Positions 10,034-22,250 of a DNA stretch of 64,000 nt are shown in pieces. Source of the stretch: Cherax quadricarinatus (taxonomy: Eukaryota > Arthropoda > Malacostraca > Decapoda > Parastacidae); contig NC_091298.1 of NCBI RefSeq assembly GCF_038502225.1, positions 28,114,048 to 28,178,047 on the forward strand. Direction: 5' to 3'. The notes below the pieces were generated by a model. It was not told the origin of the DNA. It was given only the letters and a program-made list of their open reading frames with translations, and did no database searches. The position numbers and the translations under genes were made by a program. Each line of letters begins with the position of its first letter. Position 1 is the stretch's first letter.

Positions 10034-11704
10034 TAGGTAGTAGGTTGGTAGACAGCAACCACCCAGGGAAGTACTACTGTCCTGCCAGATGACTGTGAAA
10101 CAGAAACCTGTAACTGTTTTGCATGATGGTAGGATTGCTGTTTTCTTTTTCTGTCTCATAAGCACGCTAGATAACAGGGATATCTTGCTACTCCTACTTA
10201 CACTTTGGTCACACTTCACAGACACGCACATGCATATATATATACATACATCTAGGTTTTCTCCTTTTTCTAAATAGCTCTTGTTCTTCTTTATTTCTTC
10301 TATTGTCCATGGGGAAGTGGAAAAGAATCTTTCCTCCGTAAGCCATGCATGTCATATGAGGCGACTAAAATGCCGGGAGCAATGGGCTAGTAACCCCTTC
10401 TCCTGTAGACATTTACTAAAAAAGAGAAGAAGAAAAACTTTATAAAACTGGGATGCTTAAATGTGCGTGGATGTAGTGCGGATGACAAGAAACAGATGAT
10501 TGCTGATGTTATGAATGAAAAGAAGTTGGATGTCCTGGCCCTAAGCGAAACAAAGCTGAAGGGGGTAGGGGAGTTTCAGTGGGGGGAAATAAATTGGATT
10601 AAATCTGGAGTATCTGAGAGAGTTCGAGCAAAGGAAGGGGTAGCAGTAATGTTGAATGATCAGTTATGGAAGGAGAAAAGAGAATATGAATGTGTAAATT
10701 CAAGAATTATGTGGATTAAAGTAAAGGTTGGATGCGAGAAGTGGGTCATAATAAGCGTGTATGCACCTGGAGAAGAGAGAAATGCAGAGGGGAGAGAGAG
10801 ATTTTGGGAGATGTTAAGTGAATGTATAGGAGCCTTTGAACCAAGTGAGAGAGTAATTGTGGTAGGGGACCTGAATGCTAAAGTAGGAGAAACTTTTAGA
10901 GAGGGTGTGGTAGGTAAGTTTGGGGTGCCAGGTGTAAGTGATAATGGGAGCCCTTTGATTGAACTTTGTATAGAAAGGGGTTTAGTTATAGGTAATACAT
11001 ATTTTAAGAAAAAGAGGATAAATAAGTATACAAGATATGATGTAGGGCGAAATGACAGTAGTTTGTTGGATTATGTATTGGTAGATAAAAGGCTGTTGAG
11101 TAGACTTCAGGATGTACATGTTTATAGAGGGGCCACAGATATATCAGATCACTTTCTAGTTGTAGCTACACTGAGAGTAAAAGGTAGATGGGATACAAGG
11201 AGAATAGAAGTATCAGGGAAGAGAGAGGTGAAGGTTTATAAACTAAAAGAGGAGGCAGTTAGGGTAAGATATAAACAGCTATTGGAGGATAGATGGGCTA
11301 ATGAGAGCATAGGCAATGGGGTCAAAGAGATATGGGGTAGGTTTAAAAATGTAGTGTTACAGTGTTCAGCAGAAGTTTGTGGTTACAGGAAAGTGGGTGC
11401 AGGAGGGAAGAGGAGCAATTGGTGGAATGATGATGTAAAGAGAGTAGTAAGGGAGAAAAAGTTAGCATATGAGAAGTTTTTACAAAGTAGAAGTGATGCA
11501 AGGAGGGAAGAGTATATGGAGAAAAAGAGAGAGGTTAAGAGAGTGGTGAAGCAATGTAAAAAGAGAGCAAATGAGAGAGTGGGTGAGATGTTATCAACAA
11601 ATTTTGTTGAAAATAAGAAAAAGTTTTGGAGTGAGATTAACAAGTTAAGAAAGCCTAGAGAACAAATGGATTTGTCAGTTAAAAATAGGAGAGGAGAGTT
11701 ATTA
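10034..11704 (+). mobile_element. RTE-like LINE (family B), 5' half
   Basis: The 5' UTR (10034-10450) starts TAGTAGGTTGGTAGACAGCA and contains the conserved GTAAGCCATGC and CTAGTAACCCCTTCTCCTGTA blocks. The endonuclease ORF follows without interruption to about 11704, where homology to the other RTE copies stops within a conserved GGAGAGTTATTA sequence. The RT half is missing. Confidence 0.85.
10451..11704 (+). pseudogene. RTE-like AP endonuclease domain, open but truncated
   Basis: About 415 uninterrupted codons: LNVRGCSADDKK, LALSETKLKGVGEFQW, IISVYAPGEERNAEG, VVGDLNAKVG, DSSLLDYVLVDKRL and ATDISDHFLVVA, followed by the basic linker (KREVKVYKLKEEAV, NKLRKPREQMDLSVKN). The key endonuclease residues (Glu, Asp/Asn, Asp-His) are present. 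The frame then runs into unrelated DNA and stops at 11780-11782, so the RT domain is absent. There is no ATG before LNVRG in this frame; how these ORFs start is unclear. Confidence 0.85.
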
Positions 11705-11965
11705 AGGGTTAACATCAGTGGGCCTAGATTTTTCAATCTGATACCAGCAGGTACCAGAAATATTGCCAGAACCAATGTATAGGAAACTAGATCACTACTA
11801 TGGTGTGGCAGGTCAATCAAGCTGTGATGATGTGTAAGCAGACGGGCTGTCAACAGCAACAACCAGGTCAGATAGCAGTCAACAGGGTGCCTAGTCCAGA
11901 CCTGGGCTGTGGGAGTAGGAAAAGTTGCAAAACATGTCATAGGTAAAGGTACTTTGGAAATATTA
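11705..11965 (+). mobile_element. Possible LINE C-terminal fragment fused to the RTE
   Basis: Translation in the RTE frame gives ISGPRFFNLIPAGTRNIART, which resembles the WNSLP-like motif near the C-terminus of CR1/L2-type LINE proteins. The remainder is unassigned. Low confidence. Confidence 0.3.
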
Positions 11966-13017
11966 GACAAATTCCTCTGTGTCAGTTTAATTTGAAAACA
12001 AAAGAGAGTTCATTGTTTACAGAATTGTCCATTATAGTTACAATCAATGGTAAAGCAGTCCCATCACTGTTCACTACAGTTGCAAGTACTGAAGTACTGG
12101 TCACCTTGTCGCTTCTCCCTCCCTAATAGTCCATGAAAGTGACAGTTTACTGTAACACATGCTTTGTAAGAATCTTTAGAATGTTAGGATTATGATGCCC
12201 ACACTGTACCACAAATATGCCTACAGGATCAACACCCTCATTAAGTGGTAATACTTTATGCTGTATCTTTCACTCTAAACCACCAAAATTTCTTGCTCAT
12301 TCTTTCCTTCATGATGCTCCATCGTGTAGACCAGGTGAAGAATTAAGATCCTGAGTATACATGTCACAGTTATAAGTTGGATATCTGTGTGAATATGGAA
12401 GAAAATAACATGTAATTTACGTTTGTTAACAATAAATATTTCTTGTTTGTTATTGTCTAATCAGGTACCAGTTTGCAGAGCAGATGTAAAATTAAGATTC
12501 TGGATAGGCATGTTGCCATTATTAGTTGGAATTTCACAATGTTATGAGATAAAAAGATTACATGATAGCAGAATAGTCACTGTTGTGGTTTGACTGCAGG
12601 GCCATACCAAGGAGCTGCATGTGCTGCCTGTCAGAGTATAGTGTTTTAATTAACCAGGCAATCTGGGAAAAGTCCCAATTTTTACACAAGTGAAAATCCT
12701 GGATGATCAGATTTGAAAAAATGATGTACAGATCTTTATTGTACTGTTAAGTGAAATTAGACTGCTAGCTCTTTGTGATTATGAAAATGGAAGTGTGTGT
12801 GAAAGGAAGGGCAGTGTATAACTTGAATTTAATCTGAGTAGTGTCTCTTCTACATAAATGTTCACATCATTACTCTCCAAAAGTATGGAGATGGTGATAA
12901 TAATACATTAACTATAATAATATAATTTCATTTACATGCATTAGATGAAATATAGATTTCATTGTATATTGAAAGGCCAATCAGTGTTATTTTCAGTCAT
13001 AAAATGTATTGTTTCAG
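11966..13017. other. ZNF598 intron, no recognised element
   Basis: Low-complexity AT-rich sequence with no repeat family shared with the rest of the window and no ORF with recognisable motifs. It may contain single-copy intron sequence. It ends in an acceptor-like tract TTGTTTCAG at 13009-13017. Confidence 0.5.
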
Positions 13018-13192
13018 CTCACTGTACCCAGACTCACAGCCAGAACATGAGTAAGCAGGCTGCCAGACAAGCTCGCACAGTAGATATAGAATTTACTGTT
13101 AATCACCGACAACAGGACAGCCATCGGCAAGATGAGAGAGGGGGAAGAGGAGGTCGGGGAGGAAGAGGAGGCAGGGGTGGAAGAGGTGGAAG
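13018..13192 (+). CDS. ZNF598: ZNF598 internal exon: end of last zinc finger plus RG-rich linker
   Basis: Acceptor GTTTCAG ends at 13017 and donor AG|GTAATG begins at 13193. The frame reads AHCTQTHSQNMSKQAARQAR then TVDIEFTVNHRQQDSHR, ending in about seven GGR/GR repeats. ZNF598 is the E3 ligase that senses collided ribosomes and ubiquitinates small-subunit proteins. In the human protein the last C2H2 finger is followed by an AEARQNRHIDLQF segment, which matches ARQARTVDIEF here. The exon ends two bases into a codon, which is exactly the phase needed to join the exon at 45773. The RGG-like tail is basic and could contact RNA (inference). Confidence 0.8.
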
Positions 13193-13802
13193 GTAATGTA
13201 AAATGTTTTATTTGCATTTAGTTATGAACCTGCCTCTTTAGAATGTTATTTAGTTACCACATTCTGTATTGCATGAGGATGCTACTTTACATTTTGTCCA
13301 CCTCAATTTTAGAAGTTTTGGGGGGAAAACTATTAGTATTCAACATGTATAAAAAAAATCAAAATCTTTATTTAAAACATAAATAGAAATTACAATGGAT
13401 GGGTTAAATTTGCTTATTTACAGATTTAATCCATTTCCGAGATCACATCGTCTTGTGTGTTCTAAATGAAGCCCTTGTTATGTAGATCATTTTGGGCAGA
13501 CTACATATATCTAGTCTTTACAAGCTACCTCATACTAGTACACCAAGATAAAAATTTAGATTTAGTTAAAAGTGACAGTTCAGAATGAATATTTTCTATA
13601 GGGATGAAACCATACCAATTTCTCTTTTGCTGATTCCAGTGCCATCACAATTTGCCAATAACTACCAAAGAACGATACCAGCAAATTTTGCGATACTCAT
13701 TGATACTGATGCACAGTTTAGACTGCTACCAGCATTGATACTATCAAAATCAGTCGATACCCATTGATACTTGGCATACTCCTAGTTTTCTGCATATTGT
13801 AA
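13193..13802. other. Start of the ZNF598 intron, no recognised element
   Basis: After the donor site the sequence is AT-rich, with no repeat family I can match. A short ORF at 13585-13767 has no recognisable features and I do not call it. Confidence 0.5.
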
Positions 13803-14573
13803 CCCTTTCATTGTCTCATCCATAGATCTACATCATTGGTACCAGGGTTACCTATGTAGATCTATGTATTGAACTCGGTTCACTCAGATAAGCTGAATGG
13901 TAAATTTTGACCTAGATATGAGAGAATGGGTGTGTGCAATGAGTGTGCACTATATAAGAAAAATACTGCTCCTGTAGTACATGATGGGAAAAGCAAAACT
14001 TTTGCCTTGTATTTGGTTTAAAATTGCAATTCGAGGTGCTTTCTAGGATAGTTTTATAGAGTTATTGGCTATTTCTTGGTATCATTTGATAGAATGGGAG
14101 ACATAGTATGGATTGAACCTCAATGCCCTTGATATTCTACCAAGCACTGTATGACCCATATGGGTTTAGCACTCCCCATGACTAATAATAATAATAATTA
14201 ATAATAATAAGTGTAAAAATGGCCAAATTACTGACTCCTGTGCATTTTATAGGGTAGTTCTGATGGTTGAATGGGTGGTTTCTAGTGTTCAGTCAGTTGA
14301 ATGGAAAGCATAGTAAAATAGCTAAGAAATGTGAAATAGTGAAATTGCTAAGAAATTGGCTGAATTGATCAAAGGAATTGGCTTATAATCACTGATGAGC
14401 AAGTCGTGCCCAGACAGCTAACTTTTTACGTGCATAATGCCATAAGCTTGCAATCTAATTTTGTATTTTTATTGTCATTACCTTAAGAAAAAGATATTCT
14501 ACCATTTAAGAGTTTTTTTTTTTAGATGCAACATCATGAACACTTAATTTTGGAGCTTCTGACAGTGAATGGG
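13803..14573. mobile_element. TTAA-type nonautonomous element, diverged
   Basis: Starts CCCTTTCATTGTCTCATCC and ends GACAGTGAATGGG-TTAA. The right TTAA is intact (14574-14577); the left target reads TGTAA. The end carries the family's GTAGATCTA motif at 13855-13864. The interior has a (TAA)n run at about 14183-14210. It is the most diverged complete copy and probably the oldest. Confidence 0.7.
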
Positions 14574-14740
14574 TTAAGGTATTTGAAATTACAATGGGGG
14601 CTGGTGTAACACACACAAAATGTTAAACAAATAAATGCTGGCACCTAGTGGTAAGAGCCTTGTCTAGGGACATTTAAAATATTAAACAAAGCTCACCAAC
14701 CTAGGGCCAAGCTTGTTTCTTGACAAAAATTTTGCTTTAA

Positions 14741-15780
14741 CCCTTTCAGGGTCCAAACCGTAGATCTACGCCATGAGCTCAGCTCACTCTGATAAGCTGT
14801 GAGTGGTAAATTTGGGCCTAGATATGAGAGAATACATCTGTGGTATGTGTGCACCACATAAAACAAATCCTGCAGCACAGTTTTTTTCTCTCATTATATA
14901 CTGAGACCATGATTTTCGATTAAAACAGTGACTTTACCGTGTTTTTTCGTATGTTTTTTGTAGTAGTATTTGTGATTTCTTGGTCTCATTTGATAGAATG
15001 GAAGACATATTACAGAAATAGAGATGATTTTGATTGGTTTTAGCACTGGAAATGGCTTGAAACTGAGCTAAAAGTAGCGGAAATGTTAAATTTTTGTCGA
15101 TGTTCAGGAGTAAACAAACGACCTCACACGTCTAATACACACCAGCTGGTGGGTCTAATATACATTCACAAATGTGGTGATGATATTTATACAATTATTA
15201 CAATATTGCATAACAGTAAATCTTCTATTTTCTGGTTTGAGTAAAAATACATTATGTGAATAAAAAATCAAAAGAATTCATTTGTAAAGCCTCAAAACAT
15301 AACTAATGAACAGAGGAAATGTTAGTTTAGTGCCAGGAATACCTACATTGTTTATTCTGGACCCTATTTTGAAACTGGAATTTTTTGAACTTTGTGTTAA
15401 TTTGGCCAAATTACTAATTTCCGATCACTTTATTTTGTAGTTGAAACAGTTGACTTGGTGATTTCTTGTGCTCAATCAATAGAACAGAAGTAATACTAGT
15501 GAAATAGCTAAGAATTTGGTAGACTGGAATAATGTAATTGGCTTAAAATGGAGTCAAAGTCGGCAAAATCGCCGATTCGTAAATATCACTGACACATCAA
15601 AATTCGCCAGAGGATAATCTCGTCAATTTTCCATCAAATTTCATACTGTTTGTTTTATTACCTTCAGAAAATGATTCGCTACCATTTCATATGAAAAAAT
15701 AATAATTTTTTTTTTTTTTTTTTTTAAATTCTTGGACCCTGGTGCACACTTTGAAATTTGGCCTCTGGACCCTGAAAGGG
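14741..15780. mobile_element. TTAA-flanked nonautonomous element, complete (1040 bp)
   Basis: Termini CCCTTTCAGGGTCC and GGACCCTGAAAGGG are perfect 14-bp inverted repeats, flanked by TTAA at 14737-14740 and 15781-15784. Next to the left end lies CGTAGATCTACG (14758-14769). The interior is AT-rich and noncoding, with a conserved core shared by all family members. This is the cleanest reference copy in the window. Confidence 0.9.
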
Positions 15781-15864
15781 TTAATTAGATGGGCAATGCT
15801 TTTATCAGGAAGGATAGAGAAATTCATCTTACATTGATAATCGGGAAGGGCAGATAAACTAACA

Positions 15865-16033
15865 TGCTTGGACATCCAACAGGCATGTGTGAGCGTGTTA
15901 AATTGGAGTGAATGAGACGAATGGTTTTTGGGACCTGATGAGCTGTTTGAGTGTGACCAGGGTAATATTTTGTGAAGGGATTCAGGGAAACTGGTTAGTC
16001 AGATGTGAGTCCTGGAGGTGGGAAGTACAGTAG
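15865..16033 (+). mobile_element. RTE-like LINE 3' fragment
   Basis: Contains the RTE C-terminal and 3' UTR signature (CTTGGACATCCAACAGGCATG, GGAGTGAATGAGACGAATGG, AGGGATTCAGGGAAAC, GTCCTGGAGGTGGGAAGTAC). It corresponds to 33685-33845 of the RTE-B copy. Confidence 0.8.
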
Positions 16034-16093
16034 ACCATCGTATGTACGTGTGTTTTATTTTCACTTTTTAGCTGCCAACTAGTACTTGGTCAT

Positions 16094-16314
16094 ATACAAA
16101 TAACCCGCACATAGAAGAGAGGAGCTTACGACGATGTTTTGGTCCGACTTGGACCATTTACAAAGTCACACTACCGAGAAGTGGAGCAGGACGGGTATAT
16201 ATATCTATATATACCCGTCCTGCTCCACTTCTTGTTAGTGTGACTTTGTAAATGGTCCAAGTCGGACCGAAACATCGTCGTAAGCTCTTCTATATGCAGG
16301 TTATTTGTGTATCG
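16094..16314. repeat. Long hairpin (inverted repeat), about 108-bp arms
   Basis: Left arm about 16094-16203, right arm about 16206-16314, with centre GGGTATATATATCTATATATACCC. Each arm contains ACGACGATGTTTTGGTCCGA and CTTGGACCATTTACAAAGTC or its complement; arms differ by a few substitutions. No coding potential. It looks like a foldback-type element and has replaced the left end of the adjacent Tc1-like transposon. Confidence 0.85.
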
Positions 16315-16339
16315 TTCCAGTCACGGTATTGTGCCTTTT

Positions 16340-17595
16340 TTTTTTTTTTTGTTGGTCATGTTATCGTTGTTCTTTAACACCATTTGAAGTCGCCTTGGCA
16401 TTGAAGTGGCAAGGGTGAAGAAGAGGTAGGCATCCATTTTGATTCAAAGCTTCTTCAGTGCCTCCTTCAGGTCCTTGATGTTGGTGGGTTGAACTTTTGC
16501 AATCTCATTTTTCATCACATGCCAGGCATTCTCAATGTGATTTAGGTCAGGGGAATTGCTGGGCCACTCCAGAACACTGATATTATTGACCTCGAGGAAC
16601 TTTGTCACTCCTTTTGACTTATGGGCAGGGGCACCATCATGAATAAAAATATCACACTTGTGAATGTTCCAAAATGTCAGCATGTGATCCCTTAGCACCT
16701 CGATATGATTACTTCCCTTCATCGTAATGTTCTTGGGAAGAAAGTATAGTCCACCTCTGCCCATATAACCACTAAAAGCACCCCAGACCATAACACTGTT
16801 AGGGTGCTTCACTGTCTTCACGGCATAACGCAGGTCATAACTGGGCACACCACTGGGACGCCGGACGGTCTTAGAGCCGCTCCTGATGAGCCTGAAGGGA
16901 CTCTAGTCGCTGAACATCACTTTCTGCCACTGGTCTGAGGTCCAATCCTTGTGCTTCTTACAGAATTGAAGCCATTTCTTCACAGTTTCAGTTAGCATGG
17001 GCTTCTTGGTGGCATGTCAAGCAGGAATTTGCGGGTTCTCTTGCAGTCAATGCTCAGTGGTTCACACTGTGACGTCTTTCAGGAGTGCAGGATGCTTTTT
17101 CTTGAGGTCTGCGGCTGTTATGGCAGGATCTGATAATACTTCCCTCTTCAGGATCTTGTCTGTATGAAGAGAAGTCTTTTTGGGGGGCTCCAGACCCCAC
17201 CTTCCTAGGTGGTACAGTGTTAGGTGGGAATGAGGCAGCTGCTTTCTTGAGGTTGTAAATTGCTATCCTAGTCACCTACAGGTCTGCAGTTATGCATATC
17301 ACAGACATGCCTTGCTCTAATAGGGTGAGTGCACAAGTCTTCTTTACAATTGAAAGTTTGGTTTGACCCATTCTGACCACTGGGAGCAGAGATATAGCGT
17401 GGCAAAGTTCGTGGAAGAACACTGAAGTGTAAGGTGGTGGGGAACGTTGGAGTAAGACGGGCTCCAGTACACTATGCCATCACAAGCTCCGCCCACTTTT
17501 CTTATGGCAGAAATTCAAGTGAAATGTATATTCCAAAATCTAGTGGATAGATTTTTTTTTGCATTGGAATGTATAGATTTTTTTTGCGGCCACTG
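16340..17595 (-). mobile_element. Tc1-like transposon remnant
   Basis: The right end is TTTTTTTTGCGGCCACTG followed by TA (17596-17597), a Tc1-type terminus. The transposase is read leftward, with MGQTKLSIVKK at about 17372-17340, an HTH region with a stop (about 17290), and the catalytic core at 16444-16848. The left end is lost in the poly-T next to the hairpin repeat. Confidence 0.8.
16444..16848 (-). pseudogene. Tc1-like DD34E transposase, C-terminal catalytic part
   Basis: Open for 134 codons: VMVWGAFSGYMGRGGLYFLP, DIFIHDGAPAHKSKGV (second catalytic Asp), VLEWPSNSPDLNHIENAWHV (catalytic Glu in the usual PDLNPIE context). Spacing between Asp and Glu is consistent with DD34E. The first Asp and the HTH lie upstream in broken frames (17054-17275 and onward, read leftward), with stops and shifts. 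Cut-and-paste transposase, inactive here. Confidence 0.85.
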
Positions 17596-17639
17596 TACAC
17601 GAAAAGAATGAGGTAAATATGAGTTTGTGTGATTGACTT

Positions 17640-18193
17640 GCTTGACTGATTGACTTGACTGGATGAATCACTTGACTGACTGACTTATTGAATGACAAAG
17701 TTAAACTTTTTCACTGAAGAGGACCCTGTAATGGTGTCTAGAGCAGCTGATGCCTTACCATCAATTGTATAATGTACTGTAGGGTAAAACAACAGAAATC
17801 CCTTACAGAATTTATGCACACTCCAGTACATCCATTGACTTCAGTACCAGTACTTCTACCATCCACCTCAGCCCAGTAGGACCACAGCATAACTCTCCAC
17901 TCTCTTCACAGTCATCCCATCCGCAAACACCAGCGTCCACAATTTAAAGTAAGACATAAAATTATTTCTGTTGCATTTGTAATCTTATGCAGTAAAAACA
18001 ACATAATACATCACGACACTGAACTACAATTACATATTCACTTTTATTTTTGTAAGATCTGTTGGTCTAAAAAAAAGTTGTTTGTCTTTTTGGAGACTCC
18101 CAGGAATGTAACCTTATTTTTCCCATAAGTTCTTCAGTTTGTCTAACATGGTTTTTTGCCTAACACAGCGTTTTCAGGAACGTAACTACTGTG
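17640..18193 (+). mobile_element. Tigger C-terminal/3' fragment
   Basis: Same family as 26796-28557, in opposite orientation. LFFTEEDP at about 17705-17730 matches DFFTEEDPSKS in that copy, and the 3' UTR block GTTTTCAGGAACGTAACTAC is shared. The fragment stops at a TTAA (18194-18197) where a TTAA element end begins. A run of GACTTGACTGATTGACTTG repeats precedes it at 17630-17690. Confidence 0.75.
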
Positions 18194-18197
18194 TTAA

Positions 18198-18257
18198 CCC
18201 TATGACTGTTTCGGTCATGTATATACATCATACGAGCCAATGTGTTTGACGTATATA
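18198..18257. mobile_element. TTAA element, left-end fragment
   Basis: Starts after TTAA with CCCTATGACTGTTTCGG and matches the complement of the right end of 36957-38036 (ACGAGCCAATGTGTTTGACG). A Tigger-type element interrupts it at a TA (18256-18257). No partner right end found. Confidence 0.7.
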
Positions 18258-18990
18258 CAGCGGAACCTCGGCTTACGAATTTAATCCATTCCGTGACCTT
18301 GTTCGTAATTTGATTTGTTCGTATGCTGAGTCAGTTTTCCTCATTTAAATTAATTGAATTGCAATTAATCCGTTCCAGCCTCTCAGGAGGCATGACAAAA
18401 TAATGCTAATATCAACTCTACTGCTTAGTTATCTATCATAGTTTATCTGATATGGCATAAACAATATTAATAACATAGAAACATGATATATACTCTAGAA
18501 TGAATAAAATAGGCCATAATATGGCAAGTGATGGCGATGCCAGCAGTGGCAGAAAGTATCCGCCATTTACTCTCCGACTCAAGTATCTTCCCAGCCCATA
18601 GCCCCACACCTAGCTTGTGTTTATCGATGATTATTTAGTGAGGTTGTCACGTGTAACCATAGGTGTGGTCAAGACATGAATATATAAGTGAAGACATGAT
18701 CACTATGGCCACAGTGGTGGCGGTGGCGGCCAGCTGCCCCACTGTATGCTGCTGCCTTCTTCGTTTCTCTAGCTTTTTTCATAGTTTCTAATCGCCTCCT
18801 GAGCTTTTTGCCGATTGTATGCAAATACTGTCTCTTTGAGTGAGGCATTGTGTAAGAAATTTATACAATATAAGACAAAATTGCGCATCCCAAGGTCTGC
18901 TGTGGTCACGCAGAGCGGCACACCTCCTCTTCCTTTTGACACTTGGTCAGCACTGAGATAGCCATGGTCTAGAAGTACCTACAGCCACCC
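18258..18990. mobile_element. Tigger-type fragment with CAGCGGAACCTCGG terminus
   Basis: Left terminus CAGCGGAACCTCGGCTTACG is flanked by TA. The subterminal sequence (AATTAATCCGTTCCAGCCTC, GGCATGACAAAATAATGCTAATATC) matches, in reverse, the right-end fragment at 41690-41912. No right terminus is found here. The minus strand at 18700-18860 shows weak coding character but no clear transposase. Confidence 0.6.
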
Positions 18991-19196
18991 AGAGAGTTAC
19001 CAATTTCTATTTTGAAGCATTTGGCAGAAAAATATGAAAAAAAATTACGAAAAATGTCTAGAAATGACCAGATATTATTACTGTTATATTGTATTATTAT
19101 TATAATTGTTATAATTATTATTCTTAGTGCGTACATATTATTATAATTATAATACGTATGTATTATAATTATTATTATTATTATTATTATTATTAA

Positions 19197-20196
19197 CCCT
19201 TTCATGGTTGAGAGGCCCTCTCCTAAACTTGTTCTCAGGGTCGAAAATTTTTCAGGAAAAAAAAATTATTTTTTCTTATGAAATGATAGATAATCTTTTC
19301 CCGATCGTAATGACACCAAAAGTATGAAGTTTGACGGAAAACTTACGGAATTATGCTCTCGTGAAGTTAGCCAATTCCAGTGTACTAGTCAATAAAAATC
19401 ATAACTATTTCGCTAGAACTCCATTTTTCTATCGAATGAGTACAAGAAACCACCCATTTACCGATTTCAGCTATCCAATAAAGTGGTCAGAAATTGGCAG
19501 TTTTGCCAATTTCACACAAATTTCAAAAGATGCCAATTTCCAAATAGGGTCCAGAATAAACAAGACAGACATTCCAGGCACTAAACTAACATTTCGTCTG
19601 TTCAATAGTCATGTCCTCAGGCCCCTCTTACATTTCTTTTGCTTTCCACTTTGAATTTTTATTCTCACAAAAAGTAGATGATTTACTGTTATGCAGACTA
19701 CTGCATTAGCGTAGAAATGGTATAAATAATATCAGCGCACTTGTGAAAGAATATTAGACTCGTCAGTTGACGTGTATTGGACGCGTGGCATGATTTATTT
19801 ACTTTTGAATTTTGGCAAAAATCGAACATTTCTGCTACTTTGAGGTCAATTTCAAGGTACTTTTCATTGTGAAACCAATCAAAATCATCTCAATTTCTGT
19901 AATATGTCTTTCATTCTATAAAATGAGACCAGGAAAACTAGAATACAACTATGAATACCATACGAAAATACAGTGCAGAGTAGCTGTTTTAAACCAAAAA
20001 CAGTCAGTTTTTTTTCTCATTATGCACTGTGTGCTGTAGGATTTTTTTTATACTGTGCACACTGACCACATAGACCCATTCTTTCATATGTAGGCCTACC
20101 AGCTTTCTCACTAGATTTGAGGGCGCTAGAATTTGTGTACTATTACGTCAACCCTGGTGTGTAAGACGTACTAGTACGTCGGAAACCCTGAAAGGG
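19197..20196. mobile_element. TTAA-flanked nonautonomous element, complete (1000 bp)
   Basis: Termini CCCTTTCATGG and CCCTGAAAGGG, flanked by TTAA at 19193-19196 and 20197-20200. The right end carries the palindrome ACGTACTAGTACGT (20168-20181), a different motif from the CGTAGATCTACG of other copies. Inserted at the end of an AT-rich (ATT)n tract (19060-19192). Confidence 0.85.
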
Positions 20197-20776
20197 TTAA
20201 TAATTTAGGGAACTGGAGCACAGATCCAATTCCCTAGATCAAGAGCCCATCACCATGTACATACTACTACTAATAATAATTCTTTCTTTCAACAAACTGG
20301 CTATATCCCACCAAGGCAGGGTGGCCCAAAAAGAAAGGAAAGTTTCTCTTTTTAAATTTGGTAATTTATACAGGAGAAGGGGTTACTAGCCCCTTGCTCC
20401 TGGCAATTTAGTCGCCTATTACAACACGCATAGCTTACGGAGGAAGAATTTTGTTCCACTTCCCCATGGAGATAAGAGGAAATAAATAAGAACAAGAACT
20501 AGTAAGAAAATAGAAGAAAACCCAGAGGGATGTATATATATGCTTGTACATGTATGTGTAGTGTGTTACGGCCCCCTGCCAAACTAGCGGTTAAATAGTT
20601 AACCTGCCGGCCGGCAGTACCACTGGGTACGTCATCAAACCCATTGTGGGGACTGCTGAGCCGGCCTTAGAGCATTATGTACCTGAACACCTCACGGTAC
20701 GCAGCTAAGCAGTAGGTACCTGAACACCTAATGGTACATATCTACTGGCCTTAGAAGCAGTAGGTACCTGAACACC

Positions 20777-21254
20777 TAATTCAAATTCAAATTCAAACTT
20801 TATTCTCTATAAGTATTACAATGCTGAGTTTACAGAATTTGGTTATTGTGTGGTTTACATGTAGTAAAATAATAATTACAGAGTGTACCACTAGAACGCC
20901 TAGCATGGCTAGGCATTTCGGGCAGACTTATATTAAATCTTAGGTTTAAAATGTTACAAAATTATGAGATAAGTTGGTATTATGGCTAAGTGATTAAATA
21001 CTAGTTGTGAGTTTAGCAATGTGAATGCTTTTGTTTTGGCACTATACGTAGTTTCAGTATTGGAGTATCACAGGCCAACTTATGACTAGTTAAGATTCAT
21101 TTTGAGATTGAGATTGATATTTCTGTTTATGGTCAAATGGGTGATTGAGTGTAAGTGTGAACCACCAGGTGGTATTCGTATTATTAGTTGACGGGTGTAT
21201 CAGGGAGATAAGATGTTTTCTGATGGTAGTTTTGAAGGTGATGAATGTGTCTGC
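20777..21254 (-). mobile_element. L2-like LINE 3' UTR fragment
   Basis: Begins with (TTCAAA)n, then TTTATTCTCTATAAGTATTA, a CCACTAGAACGCCTAGCATG block and ATTTCGGGCAGACTTA. It closely matches 47985-48430. It is inserted inside the LTR, between two copies of the LTR's internal repeat. Confidence 0.8.
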
Positions 21255-22250
21255 AGTACACATCTACTGGCCTTAGAAGCAGTAGGTACCTGAACACCTA
21301 ATGGTACACATCTACTGGCAGTAGAGTATTCTACTGGCTTCTACTGATTTTAGAAGAAGCGCTCACCGCAGCTCACCGAGTCTGTTGGCCTCAGTTATCT
21401 GACGGCCGCATTCAGTGAGCTTGCAACATAGTGTGCGCTGCACCGGACCACCTTGCGGTGTGTCAACCGGCTTTGGAGAGTATTTACAGGACTGCCGGTG
21501 ATGTCTGCGGACTCACCGCCTACGCTTGTCAACTGTGGGCCGGAGTCATCTGATGCTGTTTAGTGGGACATTACATGAAGAAAAGGTTGGAGTGTTACAC
21601 TGAACTGGGCTAGGACCGTAGTGTGACACTTAGGGAAGTATGATGGAGTGGAACACTGAGATATGCTACAGGACCGTAGTGGAACACTGAGAAGAAAAGG
21701 GTGTCGTGTGACACTGAAGATGGCCTGGTTGTAGTGTACATTGAATAGTGTCATGTGACTGGCCTCGACAAAGACGCTATGCGGGTAGTGTGACGCAGAG
21801 ACAAGGGTGTCAAGTGACACGGTGGAGAAAGAGCGTCACAACTCGGATAAGTGTCGTGAGAAACGCAGTTGATTATAATTTATTATTATACAAATGTTAT
21901 TTATAATTTATTATTTTAGCATAGATATGTATATTATTTTAAGATGCTAATAATTTATTATTGTAACATGTAGATATACAGTGGACCCCCGCATACCGGA
22001 CGCCTTGCATAACGGACAATCCGCATACCGGACGCTTTGATCGCTAAAATTTTGCCTCGCATACCGCCCAAAAACCCGCTCAGCGCCCTTCGTCCGAGAC
22101 GCGTCCAATGTGCGGCCTGAGCCACGCTCACATGTTCCGCCGGTGGCATTGTTTACCAGCCAGCCTCCGCGGTAACATCCAAGCATACAATCGGAACATT
22201 TCGTATTATTACAGTGTTTTGGGTGATTTTTTTCTGGAAAATAAGTGACC

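Noticed and set aside
20564..21560. Tandem array of ACCTGAACACCTAATGGTAC units as an independent satellite
   Set aside because: Only about three units, contained within the proposed LTR and better explained as its internal repeat.
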